From positions 86,225,579 to 86,289,578 of the forward strand of contig CM060315.1 of NCBI GenBank assembly GCA_030674185.1: DNA of 64,000 nt, in the 5' to 3' direction. The position numbers and the translations under genes were made by a program. This DNA comes from Monoplex corrugatus. Taxonomy: Eukaryota > Mollusca > Gastropoda > Littorinimorpha > Ranellidae. Under the pieces are notes generated by a model. That model had not been told where the DNA came from and did not search any database. It was given only the letters and a program-made list of their open reading frames with translations. Shown piece after piece: positions 35,355 to 46,412 of this stretch. The number at the start of each line of letters is the position of its first letter. Position 1 is the stretch's first letter.

Positions 35355-35469
35355 CATGAAATCATGTGTTTTGGAGGAAGGTGTGTAACATCACTTTAAA
35401 AAGAACAGCAAGACAGGTATTGTATCTGTGAGGTTTGTTGATGCCAAGAGATGTTATTTGAAAGTCAGT

Positions 35470-35560
35470 TGGAATACCACCTTGTCACGCTGTCTCAATT
35501 CAAAATGAAATTCCGTAACATCATGTTTATCATCACCATCTTCAACCTCATCATCATAAC
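35470..35560 (+). repeat. 3' fragment of SINE-like repeat S2
   Basis: ccttgtcacgctgtctcaatt and gaaattccgtaacatcat match the terminal block of S2 at 12003-12045 and 56196-56240. A catcaccatc tail follows. The tRNA-like head is absent. Confidence 0.45.
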
Positions 35561-37045
35561 ATTGTAAAAAATATCCCATATTCTGTGGTCATTCATGTGG
35601 CATGGAATAGCAAAAGTAAATGAATAGATGAATAAATCAATAGGCCCACTTGCTGAATAGATAGATAAGCAAGGAGCTAAAACGTGATTATGGTGTGAAA
35701 ATACATTGAGAAGGTATTGAGAATAGCGGATGGTGTAATAATTGCCCTTCTTTGGAAACTTCTTAATGGCTGTAGTGAAAGTTTCCCCTCGTGTCCATTA
35801 GAATTTTGCTTGTGTTTTTCTTGCAGACCCAATGCTGTCATTATGAGGAACAAGTGGGTTTTTTTTAATTTCGAGTTCTACTTTTCTCTCTCTCTTGTAA
35901 TAAATGTTTTCAAATTTCAATTTTCTAGTTTGTTTTTCTCTTTCTCTCCCTGTGTCTGTCTCTGTTTGTCTGTCTCTCCATCTTCTCTCAATATCTATCT
36001 CTGCCTTACGACCCTCTCTCTCTCTCTCTGATTTTCGCCCTTAATAGTTCACAAGATGTTTCATGATTTAGACTACCGGGATAAACTTTCATGGGCATCA
36101 AATGTTTGGATGTGATTTGCTTTTCTCTGGGGATATCAAGGAGTTGAAAATGTAAATTGTTTGAAATGTTTCAAATAAACTCTATAAGGAAATGGAAATG
36201 AAAGTGACTACCAGAGTTCATGCTGACAGAAACCAGAAACACGAAAATAGAACGAGAATGCGTAATTAGAACACAAAACAAGACAGGCCCCAAATGTTTG
36301 GCCATCTGGCTTTTGTCAAGAGTACGAAAAGGACAAGGATACTCAACCACATGAAGAGAGCACTGTTTCACGCATGCCGAAAACACTTATGACCAAGACA
36401 AACCCGATACAGACGCACAGAGAAACCATCCACATCTGAAGGAGAATGCACAGTCCAAACTTTATAAAAGGAAAGCAGAAGTGTTTTATTTTCATACATA
36501 TTATCATATAATTGAAGTGTTAATAAGAGTTCGTTTCAGTTATGTTGTGATTTAACTTACCTTGGTTTGGACTGACTTTTCAGAAAATTTCTGTGAACTG
36601 ATTCAAAGTGAATACTTGAAATGATCTCGTATACTGGTAGAATGCTACAGAGTCCAGACCCTTTAGAATAGGAAATCAGTCTTTGAGAAGAAATAAAAAT
36701 AACTTTGTCGTATTTTTGAAGACTGGTGGTATTATCTGTTAGTGATTAGCGTCATTTTCATTTGGACCTAAGACAGAGTAACGTCCCTTGGATATACAGG
36801 CGCCACGAAGCCAATGTTCAACGAGCTGGACGACTCTCGTGTACTTTCTCGACACAGATAGGTAGAAAACATCACAGCTAGTTTTCACGTTTAGCCGCTG
36901 TGAATCTTTTGGTGCTTTCTTCGTCAAGGTATTCTGCATCAAGGCCATGGTACCTGCTATCTGCATTTTGTTGTCGAGATTGAAGAGGCATGTGGTTTAT
37001 CAGTCTTGGATGATATGAAAGAATGTTGATCTGTTTCTTTTCGTT
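35561..37045. other. no recognised feature
   Basis: AT-rich unique-looking sequence. A CT-rich patch lies at 35935-36030. Open frames at 35717-36031, 36171-36386 and 36739-36966 show no domain or splice support. Confidence 0.45.
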
Positions 37046-37049
37046 TGCA

Positions 37050-37455
37050 ATTTCGTTTGTGTATGTGTGTTATGTGTGTGTGTGTTATGTGTGTTATTAT
37101 GGTGTGTGTATATGTGTTGTAGTGTGTGTGTGTATATGTGTTGTGTGTGTATAGTGTGTGTGTTGTGTATGTATACGTGTGTTGTGTGTGTATTGTGTGT
37201 ATGTGTATTGTGTGTGTGTGTACGTGTGTGTATAGTGTGTGTATGTGTATGTGTGTTTATGTGTAGTGTGTGTTGTTGTGTGTGTGTAATGTTGTGTATA
37301 GTGTGTGTATGTGTTATGTGTGTGTTGTTGTGTATGTGTGTGTGTATAGTGTGTGTTGTATGTGTGTGTATCATTGTATGTGTATATGTGTGTTATGTGA
37401 ATGTATTAATGTGGTGTATGGTGTGTATGTGTTGTGTAACGTGTGTTGTAGTGGT
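37050..37455. repeat. degenerate TG-rich microsatellite
   Basis: tgtgtgt runs broken by tat, ttg and agtg about every 15-20 bp. Cys/Val and Thr/His frames are artefacts. Confidence 0.9.
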
Positions 37456-37599
37456 GGTAGTGTAGTCATTGGTCAATGTACACACATCAGTTGTAGGGCA
37501 ACAACTGTAATAATGATACAGCAAAAAAGTGAAAAGAAGGAACGATGTGGGAGACAGTGGGATGTAGATTAGCAAATCCAGTGATAGATAGGACAGGGA

Positions 37600-39685
37600 G
37601 TGGAATGGATACAGCAACATCCCAGTTGATAAGAAGGACACAGTGGTCTGTCACAGCTGGACATGGATACAGCACATCCAGTGATAAGCACACATGGTCT
37701 GTCACAGCGCTGATACAGACACCAGTTGATAAGATAGGACACAGTGGTCTGTCACAGCTGGACATGGATACAGCAACATCCCAGTTGATAAGATAGGACA
37801 CAGTGGTCTGTCAACAGCCTGGACATGGATACAGCAACATCCCAGTTGATAAGATAGGACACAGTGGTCTGTCAACAGGCTGGACATGGATACAGCAACA
37901 TCCCAGTTGATAAGATAGGACACAGTGGTCTGTCAACAGCTGGACATGGATACAGCAACATCCCAGTTGATAAGATAGGACACAGTGGTCTGTCACAGCT
38001 GGACATGGATACAGCAACATCCCAGTTGATAAGATAGGACACAGTGGTCTGTCAACAGCTGGACATGGATACAGCAACATCCCAGTTGATAAGATAGGAC
38101 ACAGTGGTCTGTCACAGCTGGACAAGGATACAGCAACATCCCAGTTGATAAGATAGGACACAGTGGTCTGTCACAGCTCAGGACATGGATACAGCAACAT
38201 CCCAGTTGATAAGACAGGACACAGTGGTCTGTCACAGCCTGGACAAGGATACAGCAACATCCCAGTTGATAAGACAGGACACAGTGGTCTGTCACATGCT
38301 AAGGACAGGATACAGCAACATCCCAGTTGATAAGACAGGACACAGTGGTCTGTCACAGCTATCAAGGACAAGGATACAGCAACATCCCAGTTGATAAGAC
38401 AGGACACAGTGGTCTGTCACAGCTTACAGGACAAGGATACAGCAACATCCCAGTTGATAAGACAGGACACATGGTCTGTCACATGCTATACAAGGACAAG
38501 GATACAGCAACATCCCAGTTGATAAGACAGGACACACTGGTCTGTCACATGCTATACAAGGACAAGGACACAGCAACATCCCAGTTGATAAGACAGGACA
38601 CACTGGTCTGTCACAGCTATACAAGGACAGGACACAGCAACATCCCAGTTGATAAGACAGGACACATGGTCTGTCACATGCTATACAAGACAAGGATACA
38701 GCAACATCCCAGTTGATAAGACAGGACACATGGTCTGTCACATGCTATACAAGGACAAGGATACAGCAACATCCCAGTTGATAAGACAGGACACATGGTC
38801 TGTCACATGCTATACAAGGACAAGGATACAGCAACATCCCAGTTGATAAGACAGGACACACTGGTCTGTCACATGCTATACAAGACAAGGATACAGCAAC
38901 ATCCCAGTTGATAAGACAGGACACAGTGGTCTGTCACATGCTATACAAGAACAAGGATACAGCAACATCCCAGTTGATAAGACAGGACACAGTGGTCTGT
39001 CACATGCTATACAAGAACAAGGATACAGCAACATCCCAGTTGATAAGACAGGACACATGGTCTGTCACATGCTATACAAGAACAAGGATACAGCAACATC
39101 CCAGTGATAAGACAGGACACAGTGGTCTGTCACATGCTATACAAGAACAAGGATACAGCAACATCCCAGTGATAAGACAGGACACAGTGGTCTGTCACAT
39201 GCTATACAAGAACAAGGATACAGCAACATCCCAGTAGATAAGACAGGACACAGTGGTCTGTCACATGCTATACAAGAACAAGGATACAGCAACATCCCAG
39301 TAGATAAGACAGGACACAGTGGTCTGTCACATGCTATACAAGAACAAGGATACAGCAACATCCCAGTAGATAAGACAGGACACAGTGGTCTGTCACATGC
39401 TATACAAGAACAAGGATACAGCAACATCCCAGTAGATAAGACAGGACACAGTGGTCTGTCACATGCTATACAAGAACAAGGATACAGCAACATCCCAGTA
39501 GATAAGACAGGACACAGTGGTCTGTCACATGCTATACAAGAACAAGGATACAGCAACATCCCAGTTGATAAGACAGGACACAGTGGTCTATCACATGCTA
39601 TACAAGAACAAGGATACAGCAACATCCCAGTAGATAAGACAGGACACAGTGGTTTGTCACAGGCTGGAGAAGGACACAGCGTACA
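37600..39685. repeat. 59-66-bp minisatellite, about 33 copies
   Basis: Shared core: ataagacaggacacagtgg, tctgtcaca, then gatacagcaacatcccagt. On the left (37.6-38.3 kb) the linker after tctgtcaca is short (gctggacatg, unit about 59-60 bp). On the right (38.45-39.66 kb) it is tgctatacaagaacaag (unit 66 bp). Intermediate forms lie between. On the left the core reads gataggac, on the right gacaggac. Open frames of Cys/Leu/Pro on the - strand are artefacts of the 66-bp period. Confidence 0.95.
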
Positions 39686-39689
39686 GGAG

Positions 39690-40004
39690 GGTATAACAAC
39701 AATAACCACAGACAAGATGCTGAAACTTGTTCACTCTATTTGTTAACTTTAGCTCTCAACTCTGCTCTCTTCATTCAGGCGCTCTTTTACCAACAGATAC
39801 ATGGAATAGCTTTGTACTCCAGTACCAGTCTGTACATGAAAAGAAAAAAAAAGAACTTAACCCCCCCCCCCATCCCCCCAGTACTCCGAAAATTACAGAT
39901 AGGTGCATTCACTCAAAAACAATGCACACAGCAGCTGCATTTGTGAACACTTTATTAGAGAACACTGCACAAGGACAGGACACATATCGGTATTTTCTTT
40001 CACT
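39690..40004. other. no recognised feature
   Basis: Mixed-base sequence with a short C run at about 39861-39870. A 107-codon frame here has no recognisable domain. Confidence 0.4.
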
Positions 40005-40770
40005 CTATACGGCCATTTCTTCAAGGTCCTGCTGGATGGCCATTTGTTGATCAGAAGATGTACATGGCCCTGTCTTCCATGGCTCCACTTTGATACAAGC
40101 GATGTGGTCTTTGTGACTGTGGGGGCAGGTTGGTGAAGGCGTCAGCTGTTGATATGTAGGACGTTCAGCAGGTTGTGAGCAGTGTGGAACCTCATTACCA
40201 CCACTTGCCTGCTCCCTGCACACAAGATGCTACATCCCTTCTCTGTCCATGCTTCTGGTTGTAGCCCACATTGTTTTTGTCTGCTTGGTATCGCTAGCTC
40301 AGGTACCGTCTGGCTTCCTGATATCCCACAGTGCCTGTGGAGATCCAGCACGCAGACTACTATGCTGATTCTTCTGACTTGCTGACCGCCCTTAGCTAGG
40401 TAGGGGAGCTTGTCATTCGTGCAGGATCTGAGAGTAAGACCATTCGTTGGCATGTGCCATCTTTTGTATTATGACACACGGAGGCCGCTTGCATGAACGC
40501 CTCTGTTTTAACTCACTAGTTGGTGCGGTGTTTGCCTGTTGGATCACTGGCAGTTGTGGTTTGAGTCCCTGGAACGTTTATGACGATACTTGCTCCCGTG
40601 ATGGTCACAGCATTGGTGGCTGACACATCAGAGTATACATATATTCATGTCTCCTGTTGAGTAACGCTCTTCTGTCATGGCCAGCACCTGGCGTGCTGTG
40701 TCATCTTGCACCTGTGCTGTGATGACATGGGGCACATTGCTGTGATGACACGGGGCACATTACTGTGATG
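40005..40770 (-). mobile_element. LINE D 3' end, copy D1 (RNase H and zinc knuckle), interrupted
   Basis: In sense: an RQVLAMTEERYSTGDMNI-like segment (about 40715-40650), then NDKLPYLAKGGQQVRRISIV (about 40420-40370), an HRHCGISGSQ segment that corresponds to the RNase H motif IPAHCG..GNE, KQCGLQPEAWTEKG (about 40275), then NEVPHCSQPAERPTYQQLTP and a decayed CPHSHKDHIACIK knuckle (about 40190-40080). A tRNA-like insertion lies at about 40490-40600. Frameshifts are frequent. It is inverted relative to copy D2. Confidence 0.65.
40490..40600 (+). repeat. tRNA-like SINE head inserted in LINE D1
   Basis: ctagttggtgcggtgtttgcc resembles an A-box region and gtggtttgagtccctgg (about 40555) a B-box, about 40 bp apart. 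The flanking sequence on both sides reads as LINE D on the - strand. Confidence 0.4.
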
Positions 40771-40869
40771 ACATGGGGCACATTGCTGTGGGTTTCAAAG
40801 TCTAGTTCAGCTGTTCTGGCAGTTGCACACCAAACATCAAGACTTTGAAATTCGCATCATTGTCACCCT

Positions 40870-43800
40870 ATCTCAAAAAAGCGCAGGTACAAGATGACAC
40901 AGCACACAGAACACTTGCGCTGGCCATAATAGAAGAGCGTTACCCAAAGGAGACATGAATACATATGTACACTGATAGGCCTGGCACCAGTGGCTGGCCT
41001 AACAGGAGAACTGGTACAGGCCAGACACAAACCACAACAACCAATCTTCTTACAGGCAAACACTACATCAACTACTCAGCAGAAACAGAGATGCTCATGT
41101 AAGCAGCATGTACATGGGCTGCGATTCACACAATATAGACGATGACAAATGCTGTCAAGTGGTCTTACTCTCAGACTCCCTTTCTGTTCTCCAGGCCCTG
41201 GAGAATAATAAGCTCCCCCACCTCACCAAGGCCCTCCAGCGAGCTAGAAGAACCAGCGTCCTCCAGCGGATCCCTGCTCAGTGTTGGAAGGCCAAGAAAC
41301 ATGACAGTAGACGAGCTAGACAAGAGACAGGACGAGACAACGGCGTCAGCAACAGCAAGAAGAAGAGCATGGACAGAAAGGGACAACTACCACCTTCTGT
41401 CTACAACTGTCTGAACACACATACGAACCGCATGTTCAAACTGACGCCTTCATCAACCTGCCCCTGTGGTCAAGAGGGCCAAACAGCTAAACATACATAA
41501 CAGCGATGTGGCTTCTGTCTGTCGAGTGGAGTGACAGGAGCCATGGCCGACTACAACTCCTCTGACCACCAAGCTCCATGACAGCCGGCAGGACATGGAA
41601 ACAACGGCCACAGTCATGACCACCAAGCTCCATGACAGCCAGCAGGACATGGAAACAACGTACACAGTCATGACCACCAAGCTCCATGACAGCCAGCAGG
41701 ACATGGAAACAACGTACACAGTCATGACCACCAAGCTCCATGACAGCCAGCAGGACATGGAAACAACGGCCACAGTCATGACCACCAAGCTCCATGACAG
41801 CCAGCAGGACATGGAAACAACGTACACAGTCATGACCACCAAGCTCCATGACAGCCAGCAGGACATGGAAACAACGTACACAGTCATGACCACCAAGCTC
41901 CATGACAGCCAGCAGGACATGGAAACAACGTACACAGTCATGACCACCAAGCTCCATGACAGCCAGCAGGACATGGAAACAACGGCCACAGTCATGACCA
42001 CCAAGCTCCATGACAGCCAGCAGGACATGGAAACAACGTACACAGTCATGACCACCAAGCTCCATGACAGCCAGCAGGACATGGAAACAACGGCCACAGT
42101 CATGACCACCAAGCTCCATGACAGCCAGCAGGACATGGAAACAACGGCCACAGTCATGACCACCAAGCTCCATGACAGCCAGCAGGACATGGAAACAACG
42201 GCCACAGTCATGACCACCAAGCTCCATGACAGCCAGCAGGACATGGAAACAACGTACACAGTCATGACCACCAAGCTCCATGACAGCCAGCAGGACATGG
42301 AAACAACGTACACAGTCATGACCACCAAGCTCCATGACAGCCAGCAGGACATGGAAACAACGGCCACAGTCATGACCACCAAGCTCCATGACAGCCAGCA
42401 GGACATGGAAACAACGGCCACAGTCATGACCACCAAGCTCCATGACAGCCAGCAGGACATGGAAACAACGTACACAGTCATGACCACCAAGCTCCATGAC
42501 AGCCAGCAGGACATGGAAACAACGGACACAGTCATGACCACCAAGCTCCATGACAGCCAGCAGGACATGGAAACAACGTACACAGTCATGACCACCAAGC
42601 TCCATGACAGCCAGCAGGACATGGAAACAACGGCCACAGTCATGACCACCAAGCTCCATGACAGCCAGCAGGACATGGAAACAACGGCCACAGTCATGAC
42701 CACCAAGCTCCATGACAGCCAGCAGGACATGGAAACAACGGCCACAGTCATGACCACCAAGCTCCATGACAGCCAGCAGGACATGGAAACAACGGCCACA
42801 GTCATGACCACCAAGCTCCATGACAGCCAGCAGGACATGGAAACAACGGCCACAGTCATGACCACCAAGCTCCATGACAGCCAGCAGGACATGGAAACAA
42901 CGGCCACAGTCATGACCACCAAGCTCCATGACAGCCAGCAGGACATGGAAACAACGTACACAGTCATGACCACCAAGCTCCATGACAGCCAGCAGGACAT
43001 GGAAACAACGTACACAGTCATGACCACCAAGCTCCATGACAGCCAGCAGGACATGGAAACAACGGCCACAGTCATGACCACCAAGCTCCATGACAGCCAG
43101 CAGGACATGGAAACAACGGCCACAGTCATGACCACCAAGCTCCATGACAGCCAGCAGGACATGGAAACAACGGCCACAGTCATGACCACCAAGCTCCATG
43201 ACAGCCAGCAGGACATGGAAACAACGTACACAGTCAGGACCACCAAGCTCCATGACAGCCAGCAGGACATGGAAACAACGTACACAGTCATGACCACCAA
43301 GCTCCATGACAGCCAGCAGGACATGGAAACAACGGCCACAGTCATGACCACCAAGCTCCATGACAGCCAGCAGGACATGGAAACAACGTACACAGTCATG
43401 ACCACCAAGCTCCATGACAGCCGGCAGGACATGGAAACAACGTACACAGTCATGACCACCAAGCTCCATGACAGCCAGCAGGACATGGAAACAACGTACA
43501 CAGTCATGACCACCAAGCTCCATGACAGCCAGCAGGACATGGAAACAACGGCCACAGTCATGACCACCAAGCTCCATGACAGCCAGCAGGACATGGAAAC
43601 AACGGCCACAGTCATGACCACCAAGCTCCATGACAGCCAGCAGGACATGGAAACAACGGCCACAGTCATGACCACCAAGCTCCATGACAGCCAGCAGGAC
43701 ATGGAAACAACGGCCACAGTCATGACCACCAAGCTCCATGACAGCCAGCAGGACATGGAAACAACGGCCACAGTCATGACCACCAAGCTCCATGACAGCC

Positions 43801-43910
43801 AGCAGGACATGGAAACAACGGCCACAGTCATGACCACCAAGCTCCATGACAGCCAGCAGGACATGGAAACAACGGCCACAGTCATCACCACATGTGGTCT
43901 GGCCATGTAG
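40870..43910 (+). mobile_element. LINE D 3' end, copy D2, C-terminus expanded by a satellite
   Basis: It begins with an RTLALAIIEERYPKET-like segment (about 40900), an RNase H Asp block decayed from a HVYTDGS-type motif (about 40950), and VVLLSDSLSVLQALENNKLP (about 41160-41219). The spacing IPAQCW follows (about 41270), then a zinc-knuckle CPCGQEGQTAKHT at about 41460. The frame that follows reads EPWPTTTPLTTKLHDSRQDM, the expected terminal domain of this LINE (compare KL.G...LQTTA.FI..TG at 19.6 kb). Here an 18-codon segment is repeated about 42 times. The ORF then resumes with TVITTCGLAM and stops at TAG 43910. It is inactive upstream because of frameshifts. Confidence 0.7.
41590..43890. 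repeat. 54-bp satellite, about 42 near-identical copies
   Basis: The unit encodes MTTKLHDSQQDMETTATV in the + frame starting at 41595. Copies differ almost only at one codon, gcc (Ala) or tac (Tyr), once gac (Asp), plus single changes such as cgg for cag and agg for atg. Because 54 is divisible by three and the unit lacks stops in three frames, there are open frames of 771 (+), 817 (-) and 829 (-) codons. The + frame is the only one continuous with flanking protein-like sequence. Confidence 0.97.
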
Positions 43911-44514
43911 TAAGTCAGTAAACAAGAGAAAAAAATGGAACAACATGATAATGAGACATAATAGACACCATTTCAAGATGCAAACTACTTACTCTCTTCA
44001 TACGGAAAAAGGCATAAGGACGCTGAAAATTCAAGATGACAACACAAAAAAATAATCTACCTAGCAGCTGACAATTTGACTATATTCGATCCAACTGACA
44101 CAGACAGCAGCCAAGGCATGACCTGTTGTGACTGCTATACTAACCTGTCATCGGTTCCATACGTCTGTGAACACTGCTGAAATTGGGAATATGATTACTT
44201 GCAGTTATACGGCACGGTAAAAATGGCAATATTCATAAACCCGCTTGTACAATTATCTAATGCCATGCACATGGGCATTGCAGCTCACAAAAGCATCAAA
44301 CAATGTGTGACCAATTACTAACGGTCTGATCACATCACCTCGCCTTGCACAGATCTATATCCTTTGAGAAAATCAGAAAGCAGTCTTGACAGAAAAATCA
44401 TGGTGCTCACAGCCCTCAGATTTCACGTTCGCCAACTGCCAAATTCACTTTACAGTGCCAGTCGCCCGGGTGATAACCTGCTGCGATCTGTCCTTTGACT
44501 CCCACACCCTGTCC
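43911..44514. other. mostly unassigned, includes a Cys-rich open segment
   Basis: No repeat is recognised. On the + strand about 44052-44181 an open stretch ends FDPTDTDSSQGM, CCDCYTNLSS, VPYVCEHC and a stop. The C..C...C..C pattern suggests a zinc-binding tail, possibly from a LINE ORF1. A preceding frame ending at 44055 would join it with one added base in an A run. Confidence 0.3.
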
Positions 44515-44685
44515 ACCAGCATCCTGCATTGTCAACCATGCTAGCAAAGCAAAAACAACCCTTTGACTTCCTCCCCTGATCCACCAGCTTGCAGGAAGCT
44601 GATGCATTAGGTGAAAAAGTCAAAGGGTTAAGTTTTGCAGCTGGTGGATAGTGTGTGGGAGACAAAGGGTTAGAGTCCGTACATT
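44515..44685. repeat. MITE-like foldback repeat, copy 1
   Basis: atccaccagcttgc (44577-44590) pairs with gcagctggtggat (44637-44649). tcaaagggttaag and acaaagggttag follow. The same order of cctgcattgtc, ccaccag and tcaaagggttaag is seen at 62590-62765. Confidence 0.5.
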
Positions 44686-45265
44686 GTGCACAGACACTGA
44701 CAGCCGTAATACACCACACGAACCCCCGCCATTGTGCACAGACACTGACAGCCGCAATACACCACACGAACCCCCGCCATTGTGCACAGACACTGACAGC
44801 CGTAATACACCACACGAACCCCCGCCATTGTGCACAGACACTGACAGCCGTAATACACCACACGAACCCCCGCCATTGTGCACAGACACTGACAGCCGCA
44901 ATACACCACACGAACCCCCGCCATTGTGCACAGACACTGACAGCCGTAATACACCACACGAACCCCCGTCATTGTGCACAGACACTGACAGCCGTAATAC
45001 ACCACACGAACCCCCGCCATTGTGCACAGACACTGACAGCCGTAATACACCACACGAACCCCCGCCATTGTGCACAGACACTGACAGCCGCAATACACCA
45101 CACGAACCCCCGCCATTGTGCACAGACACTGACAGCCGTAATACACCACACGAACCCCCGCCATTGTGCACAGACACTGACAGCCGTAATACACCACACG
45201 AACCCCCGCCATTGTGCACAGACACTGACAGCCGCAATACACCACACGAACCCCCGCCAAGTGAA
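44686..45265. repeat. 48-bp minisatellite, 12 copies
   Basis: attgtgcacagacactgaca starts each unit and acacgaacccccgcc ends it. The only recurrent difference is gccgtaat or gccgcaat. With a 48-bp period, five frames stay open for 90-228 codons; none is supported as a gene. Confidence 0.97.
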
Positions 45266-45555
45266 ACCGATATGTGTGAGAACACTGTGCCTGTGTGATG
45301 AGTCATGCCAGACTTAATTAATTTGCTGAGCGCACACTAATTTTTCGGTGCTAAACATGTGGCAGAAAGAAGACAAACAAGAGAAAATAAACCGCCAACA
45401 ACAGGGTGCTCCATGGCCTGCATGCAAATGAGGCCCCATAAAACAGAAGAAAAAAGTATCGTTTGCTTAGGACCACATTTCTTATCAAAAGGACTGGGCT
45501 ACCTCCACTTGCCGGGTTATCAGTCCCTTCAGCTCTTTGGACTGGCTGACTAGAG
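45266..45555. other. no recognised feature
   Basis: Short spacer between two satellites, with no coding or RNA signal. Confidence 0.4.
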
Positions 45556-46412
45556 CTCAAGGTAGTGCTCAACACATACAAACAACAACATTCTGTTGTG
45601 CTCAACACATACAAACAACATTCTGTTGTGCTCAACACGTACAAACAACAACAGTCTGTTGTGCTCAACACATACAAACAACAACAGTCTGTTGTGCTCA
45701 ACACATACAAACAACATTCTGTTGTGCTCAACACATACAAACAACATCTGTTGTGCTCAACACATACAAACAACAGTCTGTTGTGCTCAACACATACAAA
45801 CAACAACAGTCTGTTGTGCTCAACACATACAAACAACAGTCTGTTGTGCTCAACACATACAAACAACATTCTGTTGTGCTCAACACATACAAACAACAGT
45901 CTGTTGTGCTCAACACATACAAACAACAACAGTTGTTGTGCTCAACACATACAAACAACAGTCTGTTGTGCTCAACACATACAAACAACATTCTGTTGTG
46001 CTCAACACATACAAACAACATTCTGTTGTGCTCAACACATACAAACAAGTCTGTTGTGCTCAACACATACAAACAACAGTCTGTTGTGCTCAACACATAC
46101 AAACAACAACAGTCTGTTGTGCTCAACACATACAAACAACAGTCTGTTGTGCTCAACACATACAAACAACAGTCTGTTGTGCTCAACACGTACAAACAAC
46201 AGTCTGTTGTGCTCAACACATACAAACAACAGTCTGTTGTGCTCAACACATACAAACAACAGTCTGTTGTGCTCAACACATACAAACAACAACAGTCTGT
46301 TGTGCTCAACACATACAAACAACTGTCTGTTGTGCTCAACACATACAAACAACAGTCTGTTGTGCTCAACACGTACAAACAACAGTCTGTTGTGCTCAAC
46401 ACATTCAAACAT
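45556..46412. repeat. 30-bp minisatellite, about 28 copies
   Basis: tgttgtgctcaacacataca followed by aacaacagtc or aacattc. Length variants of 27, 29, 30 and 33 bp come from gain or loss of an aac triplet and from att or gt. Thr/Asn/Val/Leu frames in both strands are artefacts. Confidence 0.97.

Noticed and set aside
39727..40050. 107-codon frame with apparent hydrophobic N-terminus
   Set aside because: It crosses a poly-C run and LINE D1 antisense sequence, with no coherent domain.
41453..43976. 817- and 829-codon - strand proteins with VVMTVAVVSMSCWLSWSL and HDCGRCFHVLLAVMELGG repeats
   Set aside because: These are the antisense frames of the 54-bp satellite. Only the + frame connects to LINE D sequence on both sides.
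44620..45317. Repeat proteins of 169-228 codons on both strands
   Set aside because: A 48-bp period without stops keeps five frames open. There are no flanking exons or domains.
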